Source: Galbula dea (lineage: Eukaryota; Chordata; Aves; Piciformes; Galbulidae). From it: 64,000 nt of DNA. The notes beneath the pieces were generated by a model, which had not been told where the DNA came from, made no database searches, and saw only the letters and a program-made list of their open reading frames with translations. Position numbers and translations under genes: made by a program. The stretch covers positions 949,402-1,013,401 of the forward strand of contig VWZX01008270.1 in NCBI GenBank assembly GCA_013399015.1, in the 5' to 3' direction. This document shows, in pieces, positions 12,147 through 23,668 of this stretch (within the stretch, counting starts at the first letter, position 1; each line of letters begins with the position of its first letter).

Positions 12147-12152
12147 ACTGAC

Positions 12153-13239
12153 TAACTCACCAGATACTATTACTTATATTAATTAGACAGCCATTAGCTA
12201 CAAGGGCATTTACTTACTTCACTCATGGGTAGGAACCTACATTTATGTGCCTACAATTTAGAACTTCATCTTATCTCTAGAGGGTGAGTGTGGCATTAAG
12301 GCCTAGTACATCTGAGCTAGGTGCTAAGTCTTGGAAATTATGAATTTGCTATGTTCATAGAAATAATGACATAAATAAAGATATGACATGTTTAAAAACA
12401 AATAAACAAAACAAAACAAAAAAGAAACAAAAGCAAAAGCAAAAGACAACTTAAGGCAAGCCAAAACTTACTTTGAGAAACACCTTGTTAAAAACTGGAA
12501 GCTTAGAATATGAATTTTCTACATCCAGTATTTAGTCCTTAAAAAACTTGAAAACCAGAAAATGAGATCTGGAGACCCAGTAGATTATTAAGATGTGAAA
12601 GTAATGCTCAGAGGAAAAAAGGCAGCTGAGAATCTAAGTGAATGCATTAGATAGATGTTCATCATGACAGAAATATGACTAACGGACATATTTTCATCTT
12701 TTCTTTGAGTAAAGACAGAAGTTGGTGAAACTGGAGAATGAGGAGAAAAATTTTAGGCAAAATTGACAAAATGAACACTAACAAATAGCTGGGACCTCAG
12801 AATGTTAATCTACTTATTGACTGCAGTGTGTAACTTAAAAATCTAGTTTGGGATTAGAAAAGTGGAAGGTGATAAATGAACATATTTTTTAAACAGAGAT
12901 GATTCATAGTTATCAATCAGTACAACAGAATACTCTTTCAGCCTACTTGTAAAAATCACAATAAAAACTATGTTTGAATAGGAATATGTCAACAAAGCTT
13001 TTCTAGAAGGAGGAGATCTTGCATGAAAAGTCATATGAATAAAGATAGACATTATATATTTTAAATTTTTAAAGAGAATTTTCAGAGAGTCCTGGAAAGG
13101 CTAGTTAAAAAACAAACCAAAACAAAGCAAAGCAAACACAAAAAATATTATGTCAGTCACAGCAGATAAAAAATTAGGGAACAAACCACAAAATAAGCAG
13201 TCTTTCTCAAGAGAAGACATTTAAATTAGGTTGCTCTTT
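12153..13239. other. Non-coding sequence with A-rich simple repeat
   Basis: No gene seen. An AAACA/AAAGC-rich simple repeat occupies about 12394-12446 and a second short one lies near 13108-13145. The rest is AT-rich with only a 69-aa frame lacking any recognisable character. Confidence 0.6.
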
Positions 13240-13490
13240 TCCTAGTATATGCTGTTCAGCATACTCATTAATGACCTGAAAGAGAAGAATAAAGAATAAA
13301 ATTTGCTGATAATCTTACATTATTCAGGATTGTAACACTAAACAATTACTGTGAAGATGTGCAGATGCATGTCAAAATATTGACTGGCTGGGCAATTAAG
13401 TGACAAATGAAAATCAGTGTAGATAGTGGAAATTAGTACACACAGGAAAACAAGCCAAACTATATACAAGGGCTAATTCTAAACACCTAT
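13240..13490 (+). mobile_element. Ancient CR1 LINE fragment (ORF2 3' part)
   Basis: Reads as a decayed CR1 reverse transcriptase 3' region in the forward direction: 'TTCAGCATACTCATTAATGA' corresponds to the conserved 'F-N-(I/D)-F-I-N-D' coding block, followed by 'AAATTTGCTGATAAT' (K-F-A-D-D) and 'GACTGGCTGGGCAA' (W-A). The frame is broken by indels and stops. It lacks a 3' tail, so both ends are truncated. Confidence 0.55.
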
Positions 13491-16400
13491 TGCCACAGAG
13501 GGGTGTGAGCTATGATTTACTAAACATAGTTTCATGGACATTTTGGTTCAGTGTTTTTTTTTAAATACTAAAGCATATTTTAAAAAATATTAGACAATTA
13601 ACAGAAAAAAAACTTGAAAGCATCCTTGTATCATAATGTACTGAATCTTGAATATATGGAATTCTGATTCCCCTTTGTGAAAAGATTACAATAGAAGAGA
13701 CATAGAGAAAATAGATGAGTTTTATTGAAGATTTCTACACAATGATTTCTGTGTGAGGAAAAATTAAATATACTAGAACTCATTAAAAGAGAGAGCTGGA
13801 GAAGAATGTGAAATAGAATTACCTATATGAGAAATGGAATTGGAAGTGCTTATTCAGTTGCTTACAGTGCAAAAAGTGAGGTCAATGTCATATTCTTGGT
13901 TAGTGGATTTTTTAAAATAAAATCATTACATAAAATTAAACCCATCATTCCAAGATGTTAAGAAATTGTTGAAATCATGATAGAAAAACACATTAGCAGG
14001 TATTAAATATTAAGAAACAATATTGGACTCTGTTTCAGACCACCAGAAGTGGGGATCGTTTCATGAAGGCAAGCATCACTGTACCTTCTACTGCTTCACA
14101 TTTACCTCAACTCTGCATAGGGGACCCTCTAAAGAGATGAATTATTGCTTTAGATTGGCAAAGCTATGAACTTGGTGGAACAGCTACAGAAGCTCTTGTA
14201 TTCCCACATCTGCATTCAGAAAATAATTCAATTATGGTAACAGCAGGGTTAGACCAAAGATCCACCCATCACAACATCCAGTCTCTGAGGAATAAGTTCC
14301 AGGAGAGGGAAAGGATGAAAAGGATGCTGCTAATGAAGTGGTCACTTTTGCTTCATGTGTTTTGTCACATATCTGGGCAAATCCAGTACCCTGGTGGTCT
14401 TAGAGGAGCAGAAGGCAACTCTGTTCAGTGTCACCTTCAATCTCTCTGGTTTATCCTCTTCACTGCTTGAGCCTCATTCCTTTTACATTTCATGGCACAA
14501 CAGATTTTAAAATGCTTTCATACCCCAATATCTTGGTCTGAAAGCATTTCTAGCACACTTGAGGGCAGCTGTAGAGCATTAGGATGTTCTCCAACATCCA
14601 TGCCAGTGCTGAGCCTCAGGGTATTATGCAGCCTCACACTGGGAATAGAGCCCCCATGAGAGGGCTTCACTAGTGCTCTTATGAACACAAAGAAAAATAC
14701 TAAAGTACTTTGGCTATAAGAGTTTTCTCCTTTTAGAAAAGGTACCAGAATATGTGTTGTATGTAATGACCTCTTCCTTCTTTAGAGGATGGCATGGTTT
14801 GAAGAAAGCAGTCAATAACATCTTGCCCACTGGAAGCCTCCCAGATTACAGGAACAATGACTTTGGAGCAAATACAACAGAAAGCAGACTGCAAACACAG
14901 TAAGAAGTTGCTTGTATTTGTTGTTACTTTTAGTGAAAAGCCAGTTTCTTTTTCAGAAAGAATGAGTGCTCTCACATCATTAACCAGGAACTGGTACATA
15001 TAGCAACACTACAACCTAGGAATGGAGAGAGAAATATTGTCTTTTTTGCTCTGTAAGAACAAACTGTGGATCTTCCTTTCTGCCTGAATTTAAACAGGAG
15101 AAATACATTAATTCAAAATTGCTTTAACTGTACTTATTACAAGCAGAAACCAGAGCAGGAAGCATTACTTTTTCTTCTGCTTTAAATCCACCAATTAATT
15201 CCTCTATTTCAGTGACTCAATTTTGTTATGCTTATTATACAAACATTGTTTTACTTCAACATTAATGACGTTCCATTTTCCTAATTTTCCACTTTAGGAT
15301 TTTTTTCTCTGCATTTGATTGTTGAAAGAAACACATGGAAATATAAAGTGAACTGCAAGCAAATGAAACTCCAGGTAGTAAATCCACGTTTGCATTATAT
15401 CAATGCTCTACATTGGACTGCTTCTGCAACACAGCTGTGGTACAGGGTTGGTCTTACCTGCTTTTTTCCTGAACCAAATTTGGAGATTAAATTCTATTAC
15501 TTCTATTACTTCACAGTTGGCAATTCCTAGGAAAGCAGCTAAAAAATCCCTTTCTTTGGATTACATCTACTTTGGTAGCTGAAAACATCTGCCACAAACT
15601 TAGAATTTAAGCCCTTTTGGGACAAGCAGTTCCTAAAGACAAGATCATTTACATCACAATAATTTTACACTGAGGCTTGGTGCAAAGCTTTCACATGATG
15701 CTTCAGTTTGGATCAATCTGTTTATATAGTCTTACCATCAAAAAGTAGAGGAAGACACCGCAGACTGGACATATAAACCTGGCTATGTAAAACCCACACA
15801 GTTGTGCAAGCCAGCTTTCATCCAAACATAAGCTGTATATGCAACATACTCATTAACATGGTAGTAGCTTGGTGAAGTGCCCGGATAATAATGAATTCAG
15901 TGTGTTTCCCAGGGTGCAGAAATAGGTTAATACAGTGAGCATGCATTTAAGTTGCATGTTGCTAGGTCTACCCGGTGCAACACTGAGCCTGGCAACTTCA
16001 GTCTGGCCTGCATTAGCTCAACTGCTGCTGTACTCCTCTCTGTTACACACTGTAAGCATGCCTGATGTTTCTTTCCAACAAACAAGAATTACTTGTTTTT
16101 AAAATAGACAGTAATGTACTTCCACATTCTTGGTTTTTTGCACCATCTTGCATTTATGTTTATGTTCCTACTTTATGTACTGCCATAAACCTTGTTCGTG
16201 TTCTGAACCAGTTTTGTGCACCAAATTCCTTGTTTATACATCATTGATGATACCTATCTTACAGCAAAAGCTCTTACTTTTTTTTTTTTAATGTTACAAT
16301 ATGAAACTGAGACAGACATTCTATATGTAATATACACTTAGTTCAGCTAGGCATGCAACATTTCTGTAACTGAATCTCCTGTACCGATATGGCAGTAGCA

Positions 16401-19400
16401 AACCACAAACACTCAAGAGAGTACACACAAAAATACTGTGTCAAACAGATGCAGCAGAGAGATGTTTATAACATATCAGAGAAATAAAGAAGAGAACTTG
16501 TTACTTTATTATTAAGAAGAAAATCAATATAGCTTCAACACTAAAAGCTAATTATTGGAGGAAAGCAATACTTTAAATAGTTAATCCTTTATCTCTGCTC
16601 TTTTATAATGTTACCACTGTTTGGGCAATATTACAGATTCATGACAAAATAAAATTAAGCCCAGGGAGGTGTATAAATTCTTATCCTTTATGCTTCATAT
16701 TTCACAAGTACTTTCACACTGAAATGAGCAAGTTGGTACACCTAAAGGTAGGATGAGGAACATGGTCATATACAACCCCTGTATATCTTGTAGGGATAGC
16801 AACACTATGCTCAAATATTGAGGCTGATATTTGATATCTCCTTAATGCTCTAGATCCATAATCATGACAATCTCACCTTTCATTAATACCTAACTTTGAT
16901 ATGATACAGCTTCTTTAAGATCAGAAGGATCCTTTAATGAGGATTATTTTAGTTTTTAAAATGTTTAAGAATCTAAATTATGGTTATCACATACTGTTAG
17001 TTTAACAGTACATCTATGTTCCATTTGTTCTCTGTTTAGCTTTTTAGCTCTTCATTAGTCATTAGAAAATAAAGCTACTCCTGTGTTTTAATTTGAATAC
17101 AATCCCCTGTGCTGACATAGTCTTTGGAAGCCAAACTTTGTCTCAAGAGAAATTCTACAGTTGAGTTGGTTGCAAAGCAACTCTAATACAAATGTCTAGA
17201 TGAAATAGATACATACATTCCTAACAAAACCTGCAATAACTGAAAAAGAAAGGACAATCTTGACAAAGATAATTAATAAAATGGAAAACTCCTGGTGAAT
17301 GAACCACTTTTCCCACAAAATGGCAGATACTCCAGTGGTTCGTGAAGCTCCTGAATAATTAAATAATTATTAATTCAAATCTACCAAGAAAAAGGATAGG
17401 ACATCCTTCATGTAAAAAAGGAAAAAAAGGAAAAAAAGAGACATTCTTTGTCAAAAAGGTACTAAAACTCAGACTATTAACTTGTCATTGTTTTAATATT
17501 AATTTGAATCAAATCTGGAATAGATAGCATATATCTATGACTTACCAAATCCTCTAGGAAACCTTTTCAAAAGGTTTGAAAACAAAAGCTATAAATTGTT
17601 CTCAGAATTTACAGTTAAGATTAATTTATTGAGAAACAGTGTGGTGCTTTTATCTGTGACTGCCTTACTCTAGCTGACTTCACTAAAACAGGCTTATGAG
17701 AGTGTTATGGAGAATAACCTGGAAGTTAACACTATGTAATGCTTCTGATAAGCCCTTAAATCTTCCAACCAAGATTTAAGTAAGCTGGCACTAGAAAACA
17801 GGATTTAAACAGAGCTACACCCGAGTCTGCTCATCATTGACCTTACCTTTGTATGTGCAGCAGAAGGTGAGTAAACACAATTATGTGTTCCCACTCTGGT
17901 TGTGCAACAGATACTCTTAATGACAGTGTCTCACTGCAACATATTATTGCATGTTTGCTGAAAGAAAAGAAGGTTCTATAAGAGGAGGTGAAAGGAAAAA
18001 GGAATTGGCTCATGCTGCAATATTTTTCCTTAGTTCACAGGTGAGTCACAAAAGGGTGTCAGGCTTCTCTGCAGGATGAATTCTCCTTCCCCGTGCTCAG
18101 TGCATTCCAGCAGACAGCATTGCACACAGACTTGGAAGAACTTTCTCTTAAAAACTGTATTCCCTCGCTCACAGTGAGATAGCTGACTGTTTTATGTCTG
18201 TTAAACTGTGACACAATTTCCTGCCCTTATTTCTCAATGGGGTAAAAGGTTTTCATAATGCACCACATAGTGTTAGGGCAGTCTCTACCACTGGGCTCTG
18301 TATTTTGCATCCCAGAATGGACTCTGGCAAATGTAAACAAAGCAAACAAGCAAACAAAACCTCCTTTTATCCTCTAGAATTCTTCACTGGATACAACATA
18401 AATACTACCTTTTATTCAAGCAAAACCGAAAACAACACTGTCAGTAAAAGACGCTGTCTGTTGTAAAGCTCATGGTGTTTTGAGCTAAAAGAAGAGACAA
18501 TTAAAACCAATAAAACAGTAAAGGAAAACATGGGAAAATTTGACATGAATATAAAAAGCAGTGCAGAACTCTGCATATCAGATTTGTAACGGAGTTTGCT
18601 TTATCTTCAGGGGAATAAAGTTAGCTATATGAAGCATTTACACAATATGCTGAAATTCCTCTGTAAAGATATGTGCATTGCAAGAGTCTTACTCAATATA
18701 GAAATATTTGGTAGCATTATAATGTCAGAGTTCTCATCTTTTAAAAGACACAATCACAGTCAGTAAAAATTTATTATTGATTCCATGATCAGTGCAGTCT
18801 TGTCTAACATTAACAGCAGAATAGATGGTCCTTTGAAATGTCTGCAGACAATGTCTGTTTTCAGGACTGCAGGATACTGTAGTTTTCATGAATAATAAAA
18901 TAACAACATGAAATACTCTTGTTGAAATAACCTGTGGATATGCTATTAGAAGGATGTAAGTGAAGTGAAGTTGTAGAGAAGGGTAATAGTAAATTAATGA
19001 AGCAAAAAAAAAAATCTCTAGAAGAACATTCAAACTTGCAAGACCTGGCTCAGGCAGAAACTACTTAGTGGTAGAGTGCCGGGTAAAGCTCCAAGTTCAT
19101 TGTGATATGTGAGCAAAAGGAGGTACCGTACCAACATGAAGATGCTACAGGCTCAGCTATGGTGTCTAACCAAAGATGCCTAGCGCTCTTTGGGCTATCC
19201 TAGGCTATTATCCCTTGTCCTGCACCTCCAGAAGGACACGGGCCTGCTGTACCATATCTGTCAGTCTTTTGTGGGGTCCTGGAAGCCTTAAGGAATATTA
19301 AATAGCACCAGATTCCTGTGTGTGGTCAACTATGTTGACACCCTCAGTGTTCAGTGTACATTTTAATATGCAAAGATTGTGTTTGTGTTTCTTAGTGTTT

Positions 19401-20184
19401 TATCATATGATAGAAAACTTATTTACTCTTCCTGGACTGGCTCTAATTTCCATGATTCCTCCCACCCTCAAGTACTACATTAATAATTCAATAATAAAGG
19501 AATAGAAGCTTGAAAACAGAACAAAACAGAAGATTTTATGAGTGAAGTAGGTCAGACCAAAGTTTATGTAGCAAGAGAGCTTTCATCTAATAATGGCTTG
19601 TAGATGATGTTTGGGGAAAATATATGGACCTTATGATACTTTTCAGGCTATTTTCCTGGCTTTAAACAAATTGCAGTTCAGGGACTTCCTCAGGCATAAG
19701 TGATATCATTGTGTTGATAGATTTTCCTTTCACAAGTAACAGAGGTCAAACAATAATTTATTCCAACTAAGTGACCTGATTGTTTGCAGGGTGTTTATTG
19801 ACAACAAATTAAATGTTGTTATTATGGTTAAGATTGAACTAATAGAACTAATTGCAATTGATATAACCAGTTTCTGGATAATTCCTTTGGAGAACCAAAC
19901 AAAAAATTTTCTGTTTCTGAACATAATAGGCTTATACAATGTGACTAGGAATGTGTAATTTGAAATGTCAGGGAGTAATGGTGTTAAAATGTGCCTTGCT
20001 TTGGCTTCAGTGTCCAAAGTAGGATGCATTGCATTTTATCAAAAAGGACACAAATGGATGACAATATCTATTCAAGCACAGCCCAGCAGAGAAAGAAATT
20101 CAAAAAAGAATTTGAAGGTGCTATACAATGGAGTTGAAAGATAAATTGGAAGTGACAGCCAGATTCTTTTTTGCATCATGACAG
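13491..20184. other. AT-rich non-coding sequence, no gene seen
   Basis: About 6.7 kb with no coding region I can support; frames are 60-99 aa and lack family resemblance. Contents worth noting: a moderately GC-richer block at 15680-16060 with paired RFX-like half-sites, a GGAAAAAA-rich purine tract at 17410-17440, a 9-bp hairpin with one-base loop near 17559-17577, and an AG|GTGAGT splice-donor-like site with an upstream pyrimidine tract at 18019-18046. A weakly repeat-like block at 14220-14470 could not be identified. Confidence 0.5.
15680..16060. promoter_or_regulatory. Candidate conserved regulatory block with inverted RFX-like half-sites
   Basis: GTTGCTAGG (15958-15966) and CCTGGCAAC (15988-15996) are inverted copies of an RFX X-box half-site, 21 bases apart, with a further GTGCAAC between them. 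The surrounding ~380 bases are richer in G+C and in varied words than the flanks, and no repeat or coding frame explains them. A conserved enhancer is one possibility. This is inference from motif content alone. Confidence 0.25.
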
Positions 20185-20310
20185 AAGAGGATAGATGTGG
20201 TTCTTCAGGGGATGATTTAGGGGTAAGAGTAGTGTAGGGCTATCGGTTGGACTAGATGATCTTGAGGGTCCTTTCCAACCGTAATGATTCTGTGATTCTG
20301 TGATTCTGTG
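20185..20310 (+). mobile_element. CR1 LINE 3' end, 5'-truncated
   Basis: Contains the CR1 3' hallmark GGTTGGACTAGATGATCTT followed by GGTCCTTTCCAACC, and ends in three tandem ATTCTGTG octamers (20286-20310). Severe 5' truncation is usual for CR1. Relatively low divergence in the tail suggests a younger insertion than those at 11.2, 13.3 and 51 kb. Confidence 0.9.
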
Positions 20311-21445
20311 AAAGTTGCCTGGGTGTTAAGGAAAGATGCAGCGAAAGAGGATCTAAAGTTCTGCCCCACAGATTGTGTCAATAACTTTAAACTCATACGG
20401 AAATTAAGTGGTATTTACTTGTTATTTGCATACAATATACAAAATCATCTTCAAAATCACACCTTTTTCCTTTTATTTTTTACATTGTGGATTTTACTAA
20501 TTACAACACACATTTTTTACATCAAGGATTTTAAACCCTTAATATCACATCCTACAAAACCACTAAGACATCCCACTTAAACATTAATATTTGACTGCCA
20601 TGTCAGTCGGGGAAAAAGATTGCTTAGCTGATTTTAGAGGAATCCCTTTGTTCATGCACAAATCCTCACTTTTTCACTTCCTTCCCCAAGGTGAAGCCTC
20701 AAATGTGGCTCTCACCAATCTAGCTCACTTACCCTCATCAAAGCTAAAATTAAAAATAATAAGAAAAAAGTGCACTGTGTTTTTCCATAATCATGAACTA
20801 GCATATCGTTTCATCCATATGGCTTATAGCCTTATCTCAGCAACATATACACTAGTTTGACCTCTGGATGACCTAAGGTTAAACAGTTATAGGAAAAGAT
20901 AAGTAACAATGAACAGCTTAAAACTAACAATACTCTAGGCAGAGAGATTAAGAGCCTAGTAACACATGCGGTGGAAATAAACTGGCTGAATAAACCCCTC
21001 ATGGAGCAAACTGATGGCACTTTTCCCTACCCTTACAACAAACCACATAAACTTTCATCATTCCTGCAGATGCTGTTCTTGTAAGCAAGTGGGGTCTTAA
21101 GAAGTTTCAGTGTTTTTATTGATAAAAACTCTGGAGGATATTTACCCAGAGTATTTATGCTGCATTTTAAATACAATGTGACCATTTTCCTGGAAAACAG
21201 CACAGTATCAGCATGGGATTTTCCATGAGACACTGCTTCCAGTGGCAAGTGAGACTGAAGAACAATGATTACGTTTCAGCATCTTTATGCTTGAAATATA
21301 TATCATGGAAAGAAAATTACGACAAAATTTTTACTGTTGGATTTAAGTGTATAACAGATAGTGTACCAGAACAGTTTGGTGGAAAATAGAATGACGTCTA
21401 AGTGTCTCAGTTATAGCTTAAGACAAGTAAGAAAGTTTGCTTGTG

Positions 21446-21615
21446 TTTTACGTTTTTTCTTTTTCCTTTTAAAATTTAATTTCTTTAAGGTTTGAATTAT
21501 TCCTTTACTTATCTATTTTTTTTTAATATTTTCACCTCTTTTTTTTTCTTTTTGTCTTCTTTCATATTGGATTCCTATTCTCATTTTCTTTTCTCCATTT
21601 CGTTTTGATTTTGTC
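21446..21615. repeat. T-rich pyrimidine tract
   Basis: About 170 bases in which T and C dominate the plus strand, including runs of eight or more T. It is not a regular microsatellite. It is too long and interrupted to be a splice polypyrimidine tract and has no retroposon attached. Such tracts can form non-B structures or be nucleosome-poor. Confidence 0.55.
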
Positions 21616-21766
21616 ACTGAAAAAGGAGCAGGACATGATGCTGATAAATAGAACCAGAAAAAATAGTCTCTGGTTTAAAACATTAGTTATTTTAGTGTTT
21701 TATTTTTTGGTAACATTTATTCCAGGTTTATACTGCATCGTATTTTTGCATCAAGTTACAGTAGCG

Positions 21767-21778
21767 CCCCCCCCCCCC
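21767..21778. repeat. Homopolymer run of 12 C
   Basis: Twelve consecutive C in an AT-rich setting, preceded by GTAGCG. The length is likely variable and prone to assembly error. Confidence 0.85.
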
Positions 21779-22380
21779 TTACAATCTTGTCTGGCGTGGA
21801 ATTTGTACTGTGCTAGAATACCTTTAGAAATAAAGTTCTTAAGCCTATATCTTTCAGAAAAATAACTGTATACAAAGATAATCTGAATGTATCACCATTG
21901 TATGTTAGATATTAGACTGAAAACTTCCATAGGTCAGGGTCAACATCATCTTCTGTTATGAGGATAGCAGTCTAGCAAGCAGGACAGAGAGTAAAGGGGA
22001 AAGATGAGTCAACATACCCTGTCTGAAATACACTGGCTGTTGAATCTATAAGTGAAATTCTAGTATTACAGAGAAAAATTACAAAGCCCTGTCTGACTTC
22101 AGCAGTGTGTGAATTTCATTGCTGCTTTAATGAGACAACTAAAGAACGTTATATTAAACAAATCTTTTTCTCTTCACAGATGCAAGCTTCAGACTTGTTT
22201 TTTCTTATCAATATTTAACCTATCCTTGTTTTATCATCTCAGAAGATATTTCATTGAATGTAGCACTAAAAAACAGTCAAAAATGTTGGTTAGATCATAA
22301 AAGTAAATGCTAGAGAGAAAAGTAATACTTAGATTTTAAAAACAACATTTTTCAATTATGCACTATTGGGACCTCTTTTT

Positions 22381-22505
22381 CACAGAATCACAGAATCTTA
22401 GGAGCTAGAAGAGACCTCAAAAGATCATCTAGTCCAACCCCTCTGCCAGAGCAGGATTCCATAGACCAGGTCACACAGAAATGTGTTCAGACAGGTTTTG
22501 AATAT
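22381..22505 (-). mobile_element. CR1 LINE 3' end, 5'-truncated
   Basis: The minus-strand CR1 tail is read here as CACAGAATCACAGAATC, then AGATCATCTAGTCCAACCCC, then the segment CAGGATTCC...CAGGTCACACAGAA, in the same order as the forward copies at 28362 and 45848. The element is cut off upstream at about 22505. Confidence 0.88.
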
Positions 22506-23655
22506 TATGTCTGGTTCTGAAAGCATACATTGTTGTACTGTAATAGCTTTCTAAATGATATTAGATAAAGGAAAGTGATACAACTTCAAGGAACACTATT
22601 CTATATCAGCTGATTTTCATATTAGAGCATCAAAGGGAGTCTAGCAACTCATAGATATAAATAGTATTCCTCCTAATTTTTTTACAAACTTGCAAAAAAG
22701 CATTGTCAGCTCTCATGCTGTTGTCATAAGAGTCTTAATAGTTAATGTTTTACATAAATACCTAACTCTTGAAAAAGATGATTATACAATATTTGAAATA
22801 TCATTAAAGAGAAAAAACGTGTTTAGTGCCTAATCTTTGTTGTTAAGATACGGATCACATCACGTACAATGAGAGTTCAGAGATTATGGGAACAGCCAAC
22901 ATCTTCTCATCCCTCCCTGTCTTCTTATCATCTTATTGGTGTTCTAATTCCATTGATCTAAGGAAAATTTTTTTCTAATTCACAGGACATCTTGTACTTC
23001 AAAAGTGATTAAGGCTTCAACAACCAGTAAGTTAATAATTTGTCACCTTGTCTTTTAAATTTGTGATAGTAGACTTTACTCCCCATAGAAACTTGTTTGA
23101 AAAGTACATGGCAAATTTTGAAAATGAACAGGAAACTATTCCAACTTAGGTTTTAAATTTTATGGTAATAATAGTAATAGAAAGTTTAATCAATTAAGAA
23201 AAAATTTATTGTACTCTTCTGAGATATATCTGTGTATAAATCAACAGAAAGGAAAAAAACAATTCGGTGGCAGGGAGTTCATAATATACAATATTATACC
23301 AGAATCATTTTACTATAGGTTGTTATTGGAAATAAAAGGGGATTAAAACTCAGTAAAAGGGAAAATGTGATTAAAAAATAAAATCTTAAGGGTTTTGGTG
23401 ATATCTTATGCAGTAGCATTAAAATATTTATTTTTATGCAACCAGAATGACTAAGGGAAATTTCATTTTCTCATGTGTCAACACTTTTTTGTCATTGTGT
23501 TTTTCTGGTTTTATGTGAAATTTTCTAGCCATTTTATTAGATACAGCTTCTAGACAATTATTTAGGAAGGGCTTCTGCTTTGTCATGTAATATATTTAAG
23601 CAAACACAGGAGAAGTATTTCATATACCTATTTCTATAAATCCATGCATGCATAC

Positions 23656-23668
23656 ATATATATATATA
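23656..23668. repeat. (AT)n microsatellite
   Basis: A perfect alternating AT run, flanked by GCATGCATAC on the left and ACATGTGTGT on the right. It is short and self-complementary. Confidence 0.7.

Larger units (their letters stand above)
11897..12147 (-). mobile_element. ERV LTR copy interrupted by an assembly gap
   Basis: Positions 11897-12063 match the complete LTR at 27027 closely, differing at scattered single bases, including the TGTGGTGGG end and the ATTAAA signal. After a run of 10 C it diverges into a GC-rich stretch unlike the other copy and stops at an N. The 5-mer CTGAC occurs immediately before the element (11892-11896) and again at 12148-12152, directly after N plus a single A, as if the missing part ended in ...CA followed by its target duplication. 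So the element is probably complete in the genome but collapsed in this assembly. How much is missing (LTR remainder or internal viral region) cannot be told. Confidence 0.75.
20311..22380. other. Non-coding sequence with pyrimidine tract and poly-C run
   Basis: No credible gene. It holds a strongly pyrimidine-biased stretch (about 21446-21615) with long T runs interrupted by C, and a run of 12 C at 21767-21778. Frames of 60-90 aa here include ones made from low-complexity sequence. Confidence 0.55.

Noticed and set aside
14220..14470. Possible old interspersed repeat (GGGTTAGACCAAAGATCCA)
   Set aside because: The opening words recall an old reptile/bird repeat, but I could not follow the match further.
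19062..19112. tRNA-Ala-like A box (TAGTGGTAGAGTGC) with a weak downstream B box
   Set aside because: The B box (AGTTCATTGTG) is poor and no cloverleaf can be drawn. Probably chance.
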